A stretch of DNA of 64,000 nucleotides, taken from Asanoa sp040676615. GTDB lineage: Bacteria; Actinomycetota; Actinomycetes; Mycobacteriales; Micromonosporaceae. Location: contig NZ_JBFAPI010000005.1 in the NCBI RefSeq assembly GCF_040676615.1, positions 1 through 64,000 on the forward strand. The letters run 5' to 3'. Shown piece by piece: positions 56,238 through 64,000 of the stretch (position 1 is its first letter; every line of letters starts with the position of its first letter). The position numbers and the translations under genes were made by a program. A model generated the notes under the pieces. It did no database searches. It worked only from the letters and a program-made list of their open reading frames with translations, and was not told the origin of the DNA.

Positions 56238-57038
56238 GTGTACCGGTTCCTGCTGACCCCCCGCTGGCTGGGCTACCTCGCGCTCGCGCTGGTCGCCGCC
56301 GCGGTGATGGTGCTGCTCGGCAACTGGCAGCACGGCCGCTACGAGCTGCGCAAAGACGTCAACCACCGGATCGATCTGGCCGACACCGCCACCCCGGTGC
56401 CACTCGACACGGTCGTGCTGCCGGGTGGCAGCAAGGGTGTGCCCGGGCCGGGCCCCGAGCGCACCGCCGAATGGACCCGGGTGACAGCGACCGGCCATTA
56501 CGACCCGGCCAACGTGGTCCTGGTGCGCGGCCGCACCGTCGACGACAAGGTCGGCTTCGAGATCGTGACCCCGCTGCTGCTCTCCGACGGCTCGGCGGTG
56601 CTGGTCGACCTGGGCTGGGTGCCGACCGTGCCGGGCGGCGGCGCCTACGCGCAGCCGAAGCTTCCGCCGATCCCGACCGGGCCGGCCACGGTCACCGGCG
56701 CGGTCAAACTCTCCGAGAGCCGCGGCACGGCGATCGACCGCGCCGACGGCAAGCTGGAGACGCGCCGGATCTCCGTTTCCAAGATCGCGCCCGAGCTGCC
56801 CTACCCGGTGCGCGGCGCGTTCGTGCAGCTCGACTCCCAGGTGCCGGCGGCCGACAAAGGCTTCTCCCCGGTGCCGCCGAGCTACGAGAACGACTGGCTC
56901 AACCTCGGCTACACGGTCCAGTGGTGGCTGTTCGGGTTGATGACCTTGTTCGCGTTCGTCTGGGTGGCCCGCCGCGAGGCCCGCGGCCCGCAGGAATCCG
57001 ACAGCAGAGCCGAGCCGCAACTCGCCGGCAGCGCCTGA
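56238..57038 (+). CDS. SURF1 family cytochrome oxidase assembly protein
   Basis: A 266-residue membrane protein: helix 1 (RWLGYLALALVAAAVMVLLGNWQ, about 9-31), a periplasmic domain with RTAEWTRVTATGHYDPANVVLVRGR and VLVDLGWVP, and helix 2 (NLGYTVQWWLFGLMTLFAFVWVARRE). SURF1 helps insert heme a into cytochrome c oxidase. GTG 56238 is 6 nt after TAGCCT. Divergent from cobB. Confidence 0.92.
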   Translation: MYRFLLTPRWLGYLALALVAAAVMVLLGNWQHGRYELRKDVNHRIDLADTATPVPLDTVVLPGGSKGVPGPGPERTAEWTRVTATGHYDPANVVLVRGRTVDDKVGFEIVTPLLLSDGSAVLVDLGWVPTVPGGGAYAQPKLPPIPTGPATVTGAVKLSESRGTAIDRADGKLETRRISVSKIAPELPYPVRGAFVQLDSQVPAADKGFSPVPPSYENDWLNLGYTVQWWLFGLMTLFAFVWVARREARGPQESDSRAEPQLAGSA

Positions 57039-57110
57039 CGCGGCGCCCGGTGGGCGTGGCAACCGGGCAGTAAGGTGCCGGGAGAAGTCGCGGCGACCTG
57101 GGGGTGCGTG

Positions 57111-57770
57111 ATGGGCACAGAGCCGACTCTGCCGCTTCCGCCGTCAGACGAGCCGGGCCAGTTTCCGCCGGCGGCCGACCCGTGGTCGACGCCCTACCTC
57201 GGCCCGGACCCGACCGCCGACCCCGCCGCCTACCCGTCGCAGCCCAGCAGCACACCGTGGCCCCAGCCCACCAGCGGCTCGCCGACCAGCGGAGCCGCGT
57301 CCCATCCCGGCAGCGGCCCGCCGCAGGCACAGGCGAGCCCGGCCGCGTCAGGCCCGCCGCGGGCACCGGCGAGCCCGGCCGGGCCAGGCCCGGCCGGCCC
57401 GTTCCCGCCCGCGGTCGACGGGCCGGTCGTCGCTCAGATCGGCGACGTCCGGGTCACCTCTGCCATGATCCACACGCCGGCCGGCAGCTTCCCGCTCAAA
57501 GACTCGACCTGGCACGTCAACGACTTCTGGCAGACCGAGCAGAAGACACCGACCTGGGCGATCATCACGGCGATCCTGGGCTTCTGCGTGCTACCCATCG
57601 CGAGCCTGCTGTTCCTGCTGGTCAAGGAGACCATCCACCGTGGAACGGTGCAGGTCACGGTGACCAGCGGCCGGCATCAATACGTCGCGCGTACCCCCGT
57701 TGTCGATCAAATCCAGGTGCAGCACCTGCACCAGCAGGTCAACTACGTGCGGGCGCTCGCCGCTTTGTGA
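57111..57770 (+). CDS. Hypothetical membrane protein, Pro-rich N-terminus
   Basis: A 219-residue protein. Residues 1-100 are Pro/Ser/Ala/Gly-rich and disordered. Then GDVRVTSAMIHTPAGSFPLKDSTW and one or two membrane segments (TWAIITAILGFCVLPIASLLFLLVKE), and a cytosolic tail with VQVTVTSGRHQYVAR. Similar proteins with the AGSFPLKDSTW segment are common in Micromonosporaceae (recollection); function unknown. ATG 57111 follows GGGGGTG; TAAGGT at 57070-57075 may be its -10. Confidence 0.75.
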   Translation: MGTEPTLPLPPSDEPGQFPPAADPWSTPYLGPDPTADPAAYPSQPSSTPWPQPTSGSPTSGAASHPGSGPPQAQASPAASGPPRAPASPAGPGPAGPFPPAVDGPVVAQIGDVRVTSAMIHTPAGSFPLKDSTWHVNDFWQTEQKTPTWAIITAILGFCVLPIASLLFLLVKETIHRGTVQVTVTSGRHQYVARTPVVDQIQVQHLHQQVNYVRALAAL

Positions 57771-57807
57771 GGCATGACACAGCCGCCGACTGGGTACCGC
57801 GCCCCGC

Positions 57808-59160
57808 ATGACCTCCGAGACGAGCACGCCGACCCGGCCGGCCGACGAGGGTCTGCGCCGCGTCATCTCACGGCCGATGCTGACGTTCTTCATCCTCGGC
57901 GACATCCTCGGCGCGGGCATCTACTCGCTGACCGGCGAGGTGGGCGCCGACGTCGGCGGAGCGATCTGGGCGTCGTTCCTGGCCGCGTTCGCGCTGGCGT
58001 TCCTGACCGCGTTCGCCTACATGGAACTGGTCACCAAATACCCGCAGGCGGCCGGCGGCGCGCTCTACTGCGACCGGGCGTTCGGGCTCAAGTTCCTGAG
58101 CTTCCTGGTCACTTTCGCGATCATGGCGTCCGGTGTCACCTCGGCGACGTTCGCGGCCAGCCGCGTCGGTGGCGCGTACTTCACCGGTCTGTTCGGTGTC
58201 GAAGACCCGCCGATGGTCCTGATCGGAATCGTCGCGATCCTGCTCGTCGCGGCGGTCAATTTCTGGGGCGTCGCCGAGTCGGTCCGCGTCAACGTCGTGA
58301 TCACCTGCATCGAGCTGACCGGCCTGCTGTTCATCATCGCCGTCGGCATCGTCGTACTCGGCAGCGGCGACGGCGACCCCGCCCAGGCGTTCACCTTCTC
58401 GGGCTCCGGCTTCGGCGTCGTGACGGGTCTGCTTTCGGGCGCGGCGACCGCGTTCTACGCCTTCCTGGGCTTCGAGGACTCGGTCAACCTGGCCGAGGAA
58501 ACCGCCGAGCCGAGCCGGTCGTTCCCGCCCGCGATGATCACCGGCCTCGTCCTGGCCGGCGTGGTCTACCTCCTGGTCGCCTTCACGGCCGCGATGACCG
58601 TCCCCCTCGACGTGCTCACCAAGTCGACCGGCCCACTGCTCGAAGTGGTCAAGCTCGGCGCTCCCGGCCTCCCGGTCGGCGAGATCTTCTCCGCGGTCTC
58701 CATCATCGCCGTCAGCAACACGATGCTCATCAACATGCTGATGGCCAGCCGCCTCCTCTACGGCATGGCCCAACGCGACGTCCTCCCCGGCGTCTTCAGC
58801 CGCCTGAGCCCACGCCGCACCCCGTGGGTGGCGATCGCCTTCACGACGGCGGTCTCGGTGGCCCTGCTCTTCTTCGTCGACAACCTGGGCGACCTCTCCG
58901 ACACCACGGTCCTCCTGCTGACCGCGGTCTTCCTCCTGGTCAACATCGCCGCCCTCGTCCTGCGCCGCGACCCGGTCGACCACAGCCACTTCCGCGCGCC
59001 CACCGCCGCCCTCATCCTGGGCGCGGCGATCTCGCTGATCTTCCTGCTCCCCGTGGTCCGCGAAGCCTCGATCTACATCCTGGCCCTGTGGCTCCTAGCC
59101 GGCGGCGTGGTCCTCTGGGCGATCAACTGGGCCTTCCTCCGAAGGTCAACCGCCAATTAG
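57808..59160 (+). CDS. APC family amino acid permease
   Basis: A 450-residue transporter with 12 likely helices: LTFFILGDILGAGIYSLTGEVGADVGGAIW (helix 1 with the GxG of the substrate site), ... FLVTFAIMASGVTSATFAA, TGLLFIIAVGIVVLG and so on to SIYILALWLLAGGVVLWAINWAF. It moves amino acids or polyamines across the membrane with protons or sodium. The start at ATG 57808 is 37 bp after the previous gene. A large intergenic region follows. Confidence 0.9.
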   Translation: MTSETSTPTRPADEGLRRVISRPMLTFFILGDILGAGIYSLTGEVGADVGGAIWASFLAAFALAFLTAFAYMELVTKYPQAAGGALYCDRAFGLKFLSFLVTFAIMASGVTSATFAASRVGGAYFTGLFGVEDPPMVLIGIVAILLVAAVNFWGVAESVRVNVVITCIELTGLLFIIAVGIVVLGSGDGDPAQAFTFSGSGFGVVTGLLSGAATAFYAFLGFEDSVNLAEETAEPSRSFPPAMITGLVLAGVVYLLVAFTAAMTVPLDVLTKSTGPLLEVVKLGAPGLPVGEIFSAVSIIAVSNTMLINMLMASRLLYGMAQRDVLPGVFSRLSPRRTPWVAIAFTTAVSVALLFFVDNLGDLSDTTVLLLTAVFLLVNIAALVLRRDPVDHSHFRAPTAALILGAAISLIFLLPVVREASIYILALWLLAGGVVLWAINWAFLRRSTAN

Positions 59161-59336
59161 GGCATGACGGCTCGGGTCCGCGGTGGGCACGACCGTCGCT
59201 CCCGCCAGAGACCGCTCCGCTTCGCTGCGCTGCCAGGCCCGCGCCGGGTCGCCCTCAACCCTCACGGCGGTCGCCCTGATCGGCTGGATTGCCGCCGCCG
59301 CCGCGAAGGTGCTCGCCTGTGTGGTCGGCGTCGCCG

Positions 59337-59542
59337 GGCGGGTTCGCCTTGTTCCCGGCGGGTTCGCCTCGTCCTGGCGGGTTCGCCTCGTCCCCGACAG
59401 GCTCGCCTTGTCCCCGGCGGGTTCGCCTTGTTCGCCTCGTCCTGGCGGGCTCGCCTTGTTCCCGGCGGGTTCGCCTCGTCCTGGCGGGCTCGCCTTGTTC
59501 CCGGCGGCTTCGCCTCGTCCTCGACAGGCTTGCCCCGTCCCC
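59337..59542. repeat. Minisatellite, about ten 19-20-nt units
   Basis: Consensus GGCGGGYTCGCCTYGTYCYY, ten head-to-tail copies with one 28-nt unit and two starting GACAGG. Each unit contains GGCG-GGTT-CGCC, a small hairpin. Intergenic, not in frame. Confidence 0.75.
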
Positions 59543-59601
59543 GACCGGCCCACCGCGGTGCTGAACGCGGTGCGAGTCCGGCGCCTGGACGGGTAGGTGT
59601 G

Positions 59602-59655
59602 TTCGGGCGTACATGTTTTGGCATGTGTGCACACGCGAGAACATGTACGCCCGAA
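59602..59655. repeat. Perfect 16-bp inverted repeat (54-nt hairpin)
   Basis: TTCGGGCGTACATGTT (59602-59617) and AACATGTACGCCCGAA (59640-59655), 22 nt apart; the loop contains the palindrome GTGTGCACAC (59625-59634). A/T-richer than its surroundings. It could be a recombination or protein-binding site, or an RNA hairpin. Confidence 0.7.
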
Positions 59656-59770
59656 TAGAGGCACCCCCTGGCGCGGGCACGGACCCGCCGGGTCGGGCAT
59701 GCCGCTGGAGGTGGGTTTGCCCTGCGCGGCGCAAAACGGCCGAATCAACATTGAACTCTCAGCCAGCGAA

Positions 59771-59776
59771 TATGGT
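59771..59776 (+). promoter_or_regulatory. -10 element of the PTP-like gene
   Basis: TATGGT, 6 nt before ATG 59783. Confidence 0.45.
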
Positions 59777-59782
59777 GGGCTC

Positions 59783-60232
59783 ATGATCGACTCGTGGGAT
59801 CCAGCCGGCCGCGGGGTTCTGCGGTTGCCCTCGGGCCGGATGGTTCGGGGGCGTGGGCTGCTGCGGGCCTACCCGATGGGGCCGCCGCCGACCTTCGGGG
59901 TCTATCTCCTCGGCAAACCGGCCACGCTGGTGGCCTGGGAGAGCCGGTGGGTCCGCTGGCCCGACCTGTGGCTGCCCAGCGATCCCGTCGACGCGCGCTC
60001 CGCGCTGCAGGAGGCCTGGGAGCGGGCGGCGACCGAGCGGGTGGAACTGGCCTGCCGCGGCGGCCGCGGCCGCACGGGCACCGCGCTGGCGTGTCTCGCG
60101 ATCATCGACGGCGTGCCGGCCGCGGAGGCCGTCTCGTACGTCCGCCAGCACTACGACCGCCGCGCGGTCGAAACCCCCTGGCAGAAACGCTTCGTCGCCC
60201 GCTTCGCCCCAGGCACTCCCGACCTGAACTGA
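59783..60232 (+). CDS. Protein-tyrosine phosphatase-like protein
   Basis: A 149-residue protein with the PTP signature C-x5-R: CRGGRGRTGT (Cys91, Arg97, Thr98), in the P-loop form of dual-specificity phosphatases. The N-terminal half (PSGRMVRGRGLLRAYPMGPPPTFGVYL) and C-terminus (VSYVRQHYDRRAVETPWQKRFVARF) match small actinobacterial members. A general-acid Asp is likely in the LWLPSDP segment. Leaderless start. Cytosolic; targets unknown. Confidence 0.82.
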   Translation: MIDSWDPAGRGVLRLPSGRMVRGRGLLRAYPMGPPPTFGVYLLGKPATLVAWESRWVRWPDLWLPSDPVDARSALQEAWERAATERVELACRGGRGRTGTALACLAIIDGVPAAEAVSYVRQHYDRRAVETPWQKRFVARFAPGTPDLN

Positions 60233-60264
60233 CCTGGGAGCCCGGCAGCCCGCCGGCGGTCGAG

Positions 60265-61311
60265 TCAAGGGGTGAAGTCGCGGACCACCGCGGACAGGGT
60301 CCTGGTGAAAGCGTCGGTGGTGGCTCGGTCGCGGACGGCTATCCGGAGGAAGTCCGGACCCAGGCCGGGGAAGGTGTCGCCGCGGCGGACGGCGTAACCC
60401 CGTTCCCGCAGCGCCAGGCGGATCTTGTCGGCATTGGGGATCCTGAGGAGGACGAAGGAGCTGTGCGGGGCTGCGGCGATCGTGAGACCGGGGATCTCGG
60501 CCAGGCGGGACACCAGGTGGGCACGGTCCGCGGCCAGCGAAACGGCGATCGCGTGTTCCGCCGCCACCGCCGCCGGGCTCGCGCAGGCCACCGCCGCGGC
60601 CAGGGCGGGGGTGGCGACCGGCCACAGGGGTTGCACGGCCGACAGGCGGGCGATCACGTCGGGTGCCGCCAGGGCGTAGCCGATGCGCAGGCCGGCCAGG
60701 GCCCAGGTCTTGGTCAGGCTGCGCAGCACGATGAGGCCGGGGAGTTCCGACCGGCCGGACAGCGACGACGGTTCGGGTGAGCCGTCGACGCCCAGCGTCG
60801 TGTCCGCGAACGCCTCGTCGACGACCAGGATGCGGCCCGGGCGGGCCAGGGCGGCTACGGCCGACGCCGGATGCAGGACCGACGTCGGGTTGGTGGGGTT
60901 GCCCACGAAGACCAGGTCGGCGGCGGTCGGGACCAGCGCGGGATCCAGGGCGTACGGCGGCGGGAGTTCCACCCGGTGCACCCGGTGGCCGGCCGCCAGC
61001 AGCGCCGCCTCGGGCTCGGTGAACTGCGGGTGCACCACCACGGGGAGAGCGGCGCCGCGGAAGGCCTGGGCGATCAGGACGAAGGCCTGTGCGGCGCCGG
61101 CCGTCAAGAGGATCGACGACGGGTCGCGGCCGTGGCGGGCCGCCAGCGCGGCGCGGGCCGGCGCCGGGTCCGGATAGGACGCCAGGTTGGCCAGCGACGC
61201 CGCGACGGGGTCGGCGAGCCAGGGCGGCAGGGGCGCCTGGCGTACGTTCACCGCCAGGTCGACCAGGCCCGGCCCGACCTCGGCGTCACCGTGATGTCCC
61301 AACTCGACCAC
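60265..61311 (-). CDS. cobC: Rv2231c-type PLP-dependent CobC
   Basis: A 348-residue fold-type I aminotransferase-like enzyme: VGNPTNPTS (Asn138), VVDEAFAD (Asp165), and PLP Lys201 in RSLTKTWALAGLRIGYA. It belongs to the actinobacterial Rv2231c/CobC group thought to make or handle (R)-1-amino-2-propanol phosphate, the CobD substrate, though histidinol-phosphate aminotransferase-like activity is not excluded. GTG 61311 is 7 nt after TACGGT. It converges with the PTP-like gene. Confidence 0.88.
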   Translation of the reverse strand: MVELGHHGDAEVGPGLVDLAVNVRQAPLPPWLADPVAASLANLASYPDPAPARAALAARHGRDPSSILLTAGAAQAFVLIAQAFRGAALPVVVHPQFTEPEAALLAAGHRVHRVELPPPYALDPALVPTAADLVFVGNPTNPTSVLHPASAVAALARPGRILVVDEAFADTTLGVDGSPEPSSLSGRSELPGLIVLRSLTKTWALAGLRIGYALAAPDVIARLSAVQPLWPVATPALAAAVACASPAAVAAEHAIAVSLAADRAHLVSRLAEIPGLTIAAAPHSSFVLLRIPNADKIRLALRERGYAVRRGDTFPGLGPDFLRIAVRDRATTDAFTRTLSAVVRDFTP

Positions 61312-61318
61312 GCGGTCG

Positions 61319-61324
61319 ACCGTA
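61319..61324 (-). promoter_or_regulatory. -10 element of cobC, leaderless type
   Basis: TACGGT, 7 nt before GTG 61311. Confidence 0.45.
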
Positions 61325-61367
61325 CCCGGTAGGTTGATCTTGGGTTCAGGAACATGAGACGTAGACG

Positions 61368-61411
61368 TTGTTCACTTTCAACTACGGACATATACGCTTA
61401 TGTCCTAGTTT
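61368..61411 (+). promoter_or_regulatory. Promoter region of the second class A PBP
   Basis: A/T-rich patch with TTGTTC (61368-61373), a 17-nt spacer, TATACG (61391-61396), and a second -10-like TAGTTT (61406-61411) 6 nt before GTG 61418. Confidence 0.45.
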
Positions 61412-61417
61412 TGTGTG

Positions 61418-63574
61418 GTGATTAAGCGCACCCTCTCCGCGACCAGTCGGTTCGCTCCGCTGCTGCGGGCCGGGCTCATCGCCGGCGTCGTCGTGGCGGC
61501 GGTGGCCTATCCCATCGTTGCCGTCGGTGGGATCGGCGCCAAGAAGGGTGCCGAGGCCTTCAACGCCATGCCTCGCGAGCTCAACGTCAAACCCCCCGCG
61601 CAGACCAGCTACGTGTACGCGTCGGACGGCACGACGCTGCTGACGATGTTCTACGAAGAGCACCGTAAGTATGTGCCGATCTCGCAGATGTCGCCCTACA
61701 TCCAGCAGGCCATCGTGGCCTCCGAGGACCAGCGCTTCTACGAGCACAACGGTGTCGACCCGAAGGGCATCGCGCGGGCGTTCGTCGCCAACCACGAGGG
61801 AGGCGGCGTACAACAGGGTGCCTCGACGTTGACCATGCAGTACGTCCGGATGGCGCAGCGCGACGGCGCCGAGACGCCGGAAGAGGTGCAGGAGGCGACC
61901 GAACAGACCAGCACCCGCAAACTGCGCGAGATGCGGCTCGCGCTGGCCGTCGAGAAGCAGTACACGAAGCAGGAGATCCTGGAGCGCTACCTGAACTCCG
62001 CCTACTTCGGGCACCGTGCCTACGGCATCTACGCCGCGGCCGAGGTGTTCTTCTCCAAGTCGCCCAAGGACCTGACGCTGGTCGAGGCGGCCACGCTCGC
62101 CGGTCTGGTCAAGGCGCCCACCGAGTACGACCCGGCGACGCAGGACAAGCTCGCGGCGACCGCCCGGCGCAACTACGTGCTCGACAACATGCAGAAGATG
62201 GGCTACCTGAGCCCACAGGACAACGCGGCCTCCAAGGCGCTGCCGATCCAACTCAACCTCAGCACCCCGGCCAACGACTGCGTGTCGGTGCCGAAGAACC
62301 TCAACAGCTGGGGCTTCTTCTGCGACTACCTGAAGACCTGGTGGTCGGAGCAACCGGCGTTCGGCGACAACGCCTCCCAGCGGGAAGACAACCTGCGCCG
62401 CGGCGGCTACAAGATCGTCACCTCGCTGGACCCGAACATCCAGAACATCGCCGAGAAGAACGTGATGGAGAAGGAGAAGTCGACCAGCAAGTTCGCGCAC
62501 GGTCTCGTGGTGATCCAGCCGGGCACGGGTCTGGTCAAGGCGATGGCCGTCAACCGGGTCTACTCGCTGGACCAGAGCAAGAACGGCACGCACTCCGACC
62601 CGGCCAAGGCCGCGAAGATCAAGGGCAACTACCCGAACACGGTGGTGCCGCTGCTCGGTGGCGGCGACATGCCGGGCTACCAGGCCGGTTCGACGTTCAA
62701 GATGTTCACGATGCTTGCCGCGCTGGATGCCGGGATGCCATTGTCGACCGCGTTCGACTCGCCGCAGCGACTGGTCTCGCAGTACCTGGGCGAAGGGCCC
62801 GGCTCGTGCGGCGGCCGCTGGTGCCCGTCGAACGCCTCCGGCGCGATGACCGGCCGGCACATGATGTGGTCGGGCTTCGGCAAGTCGGTCAACACGTACT
62901 TCGTCCAACTCGAGCAGAAGGTCGGCGCCGACAAGGCGGTCCGGATGGCCGAGCGGCTCGGCCTTACCTGGCGCACCGACGTCGACCAGATGATGGCCAA
63001 GCCGCCGCGGTCCAAGACCTGGGGCGCGTTCACCCTCGGCGTCTCCGACGTGACACCGCTGGAGATGGCCGGCGCCTACGCGACGGTCGCCGCCGACGGC
63101 CAGTACTGCGAGCCGCTGCCGGTCACCTCGATCCAGACCAACGACGGCAAGCAGGTGACCTGGACCAACAAGCAGGGCCAGACGGTCGACGTGGCCAAGC
63201 CGCGGTGCCGCCAGGAGGTCACCCAGGACGTGGCCCGTGCCGCCGCCGACGCGGCCCGCTGCCCGACCGGCGGCAAGGCGCAGACCGGCTCCTGCCAGGA
63301 ATGGTCGACCGCGCCGAGCGTGACCGCGACCGTCGGTCGCCCGGTCGGCGGCAAGACGGGTACCACCGACAGCACCCGGTCGGCCTGGTTCGTCGGCTTC
63401 ACCAAGGAACTGGCCGCGGCGAGCTTCATCGCCGACCCGGACAACCCGTTCAACGCGGTCGGTGACGCCCAGTCGCAGAAACCGATCGACTCGGTGGCGC
63501 AGACGCTGCGCGACGCGCTCAAGGGCCAACCGATCGTCGAGTGGACGCCACCGTCACCAGCGATCGTCCGGTGA
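61418..63574 (+). CDS. Class A penicillin-binding protein
   Basis: A 718-residue bifunctional peptidoglycan synthase: membrane anchor (LIAGVVVAAVAYPIVAVGGIG, about 19-39), GT51 domain (EDQRFYEHNGVDPKG, QGASTLTMQYVRMA), transpeptidase with AGSTFKMFT (Ser motif), KSVNTYF (SVN) and GGKTGTTD (KTG). It differs from the PBP at 22715 in lacking a Pro-rich tail. Two adjacent GTGs (61415, 61418) are possible starts; TAGTTT 6 nt before 61418 favours the second. Divergent from cobC. Confidence 0.94.
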   Translation: MIKRTLSATSRFAPLLRAGLIAGVVVAAVAYPIVAVGGIGAKKGAEAFNAMPRELNVKPPAQTSYVYASDGTTLLTMFYEEHRKYVPISQMSPYIQQAIVASEDQRFYEHNGVDPKGIARAFVANHEGGGVQQGASTLTMQYVRMAQRDGAETPEEVQEATEQTSTRKLREMRLALAVEKQYTKQEILERYLNSAYFGHRAYGIYAAAEVFFSKSPKDLTLVEAATLAGLVKAPTEYDPATQDKLAATARRNYVLDNMQKMGYLSPQDNAASKALPIQLNLSTPANDCVSVPKNLNSWGFFCDYLKTWWSEQPAFGDNASQREDNLRRGGYKIVTSLDPNIQNIAEKNVMEKEKSTSKFAHGLVVIQPGTGLVKAMAVNRVYSLDQSKNGTHSDPAKAAKIKGNYPNTVVPLLGGGDMPGYQAGSTFKMFTMLAALDAGMPLSTAFDSPQRLVSQYLGEGPGSCGGRWCPSNASGAMTGRHMMWSGFGKSVNTYFVQLEQKVGADKAVRMAERLGLTWRTDVDQMMAKPPRSKTWGAFTLGVSDVTPLEMAGAYATVAADGQYCEPLPVTSIQTNDGKQVTWTNKQGQTVDVAKPRCRQEVTQDVARAAADAARCPTGGKAQTGSCQEWSTAPSVTATVGRPVGGKTGTTDSTRSAWFVGFTKELAAASFIADPDNPFNAVGDAQSQKPIDSVAQTLRDALKGQPIVEWTPPSPAIVR

Positions 63575-63580
63575 CCGCCG

Positions 63581-63604
63581 AGGGGCCCCTGCACGGGGGC
63601 CCCT
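63581..63604 (+). terminator. Hairpin terminator after the PBP gene
   Basis: AGGGGCCCC and GGGGCCCCT (9 bp) with a 6-nt loop; flanking CCGC/GCGG may extend it. Only two T's follow. Confidence 0.6.
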
Positions 63605-63629
63605 TCGCGGCGGACGGGATCATGGGTAG

Positions 63630-64000
63630 ATGAGCCTCCTCGCCGACACCGTCGCCGCGATCCGGCCGCTCGACGCCGCGGCCATGGCGGCCGCGCAGGC
63701 GCGGCACGCCACATTGACCAAACCGCCGGGCTCGCTCGGGTCGCTCGAGGATCTGGGCGTACGCCTGGCCGGGCTCGCCGGCACCTGCCCACCGCCGTTG
63801 CCGCAACCGGCGACGGTCGCGGTGTTCGCCGGCGACCACGGCGTGCACGCCCAGGCCGTCAGCCCGTGGCCGCAGGAGGTCACCGCGCAGATGGTCCTCA
63901 ACTTCCTGGCCGGCGGAGCGGTGGTCAACGCGTTCGCCCGCCAGGCCGGCGCCGAGGTCGTGGTGGTCGACGTGGGGGTGGCCACGCCGCTGCCGGACGG
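63630..64000 (+). CDS. cobT: Nicotinate-nucleotide-dimethylbenzimidazole phosphoribosyltransferase (5' part)
   Basis: The first 123 codons of CobT; the gene runs off the window. It activates the lower ligand of cobalamin to alpha-ribazole phosphate. Seen: LTKPPGSLGSLEDLGVRLAGL (29-49), VAVFAGDHGVHAQAVSPWPQEVT and FLAGGAVVNAFARQAGAEVVVVDVGV, all hallmark segments. ATG 63630 overlaps TGA of a three-codon frame (ATG 63622). cobS and cobU may follow beyond the end. Confidence 0.93.
   Translation, partial: MSLLADTVAAIRPLDAAAMAAAQARHATLTKPPGSLGSLEDLGVRLAGLAGTCPPPLPQPATVAVFAGDHGVHAQAVSPWPQEVTAQMVLNFLAGGAVVNAFARQAGAEVVVVDVGVATPLPD

Larger units (their letters stand above)
59161..59782. other. 622-bp gene-free region with a minisatellite and an inverted repeat
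   Basis: Holds the tandem repeat at 59337-59542, the 54-nt inverted repeat at 59602-59655 and the -10 of the next gene. Readings through it are repeat translations with no family features, and unit lengths of 19-20 nt would break any frame. Confidence 0.6.

Noticed and set aside
59337..59542. CRISPR array
   Set aside because: Units are contiguous with no unique spacers and no cas genes are near.
59146..59784. Several frames across the minisatellite (both strands)
   Set aside because: Peptides such as RGEPAGNKASPP repeats are translations of 19-20-nt units; irregular unit length is not compatible with a selected frame.
61382..63529. A 715-codon frame on the minus strand
   Set aside because: Antisense of the second PBP, whose motifs are all intact on the plus strand.

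Overview
The window is a 64 kb stretch of very G+C-rich, gene-dense bacterial chromosome. Several things point to an actinomycete, most likely of the Micromonosporaceae: XRE/DUF5753 and DUF397 proteins, a DUF574 methyltransferase, two ECF42-type sigma factors with DGPF partners, an Rv2231c-type CobC, a tRNA-Arg(UCU), and many genes that look leaderless (TANNNT 6-7 nt before the start codon). The family assignment is inference. I see no phage, IS element, CRISPR array or biosynthetic megacluster, so this looks like core or semi-core chromosome.

Layout. 0.1-4.4 kb: F420/PPOX-type reductase, divergent AraC regulator, aspartate-semialdehyde dehydrogenase, and a tfoX-like/NmrA-like/prmC-like operon. 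4.5-9.7 kb: lipoproteins, an SRPBCC protein, an XRE regulator, a DUF574 methyltransferase and a DUF397 protein, with a 20-bp-stem bidirectional terminator. 9.8-15.1 kb: RlaP-like nucleotidyltransferase, then a histidine kinase/LuxR response regulator pair divergent from a MacB/FtsX-type ABC exporter. 15.1-16.4 kb: a tRNA-Thr-like 3' relic, an odd class-I tRNA with anticodon UAG, and a fructosamine-kinase-like gene. 16.6-21.2 kb: a methyltransferase, a membrane protein and two tandem paralogous membrane-anchored HELAH metalloprotease-like genes. 21.3-25.1 kb: HxlR regulator with aldo/keto reductase, and a class A PBP. 25.1-28.5 kb: YtrA-type GntR/ABC/permease operon and a quinone oxidoreductase.

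28.5-37.7 kb: a secreted protein with an operator-like repeat and an MFS exporter. Two complete DGPF-ECF42 modules follow, and between them lie a MBL hydrolase and a TetX-like monooxygenase with a divergent TetR. A shared promoter-like pattern (TGTCGN-N15/16-TTCGW) precedes both DGPF genes and the MFS gene, which suggests an ECF42 regulon. 37.8-43.2 kb: tRNA-Arg, a DUF1444-like protein with a Trp-containing repeat tail, an alpha/beta hydrolase, SSB, and a TetR/flavoprotein pair with two tandem palindromic operators. 43.2-50.9 kb: an N-methyltryptophan/sarcosine oxidase-like gene, the cobD-cobQ-kinase operon, an M48 protease, an M20 peptidase and small proteins. 51.2-56.1 kb: ATP-dependent DNA ligase, GNAT, and a CobB with a 470-residue low-complexity tail and no catalytic Cys in its glutaminase motif. 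56.2-64 kb: SURF1, a membrane protein, an APC permease, an intergenic minisatellite and a 54-nt inverted repeat, a PTP-like phosphatase, CobC, a second class A PBP, and the start of cobT.

Cobalamin genes are spread over three loci (cobD-cobQ, cobB, cobC...cobT). Together they cover corrin amidation, aminopropanol attachment and lower-ligand activation.
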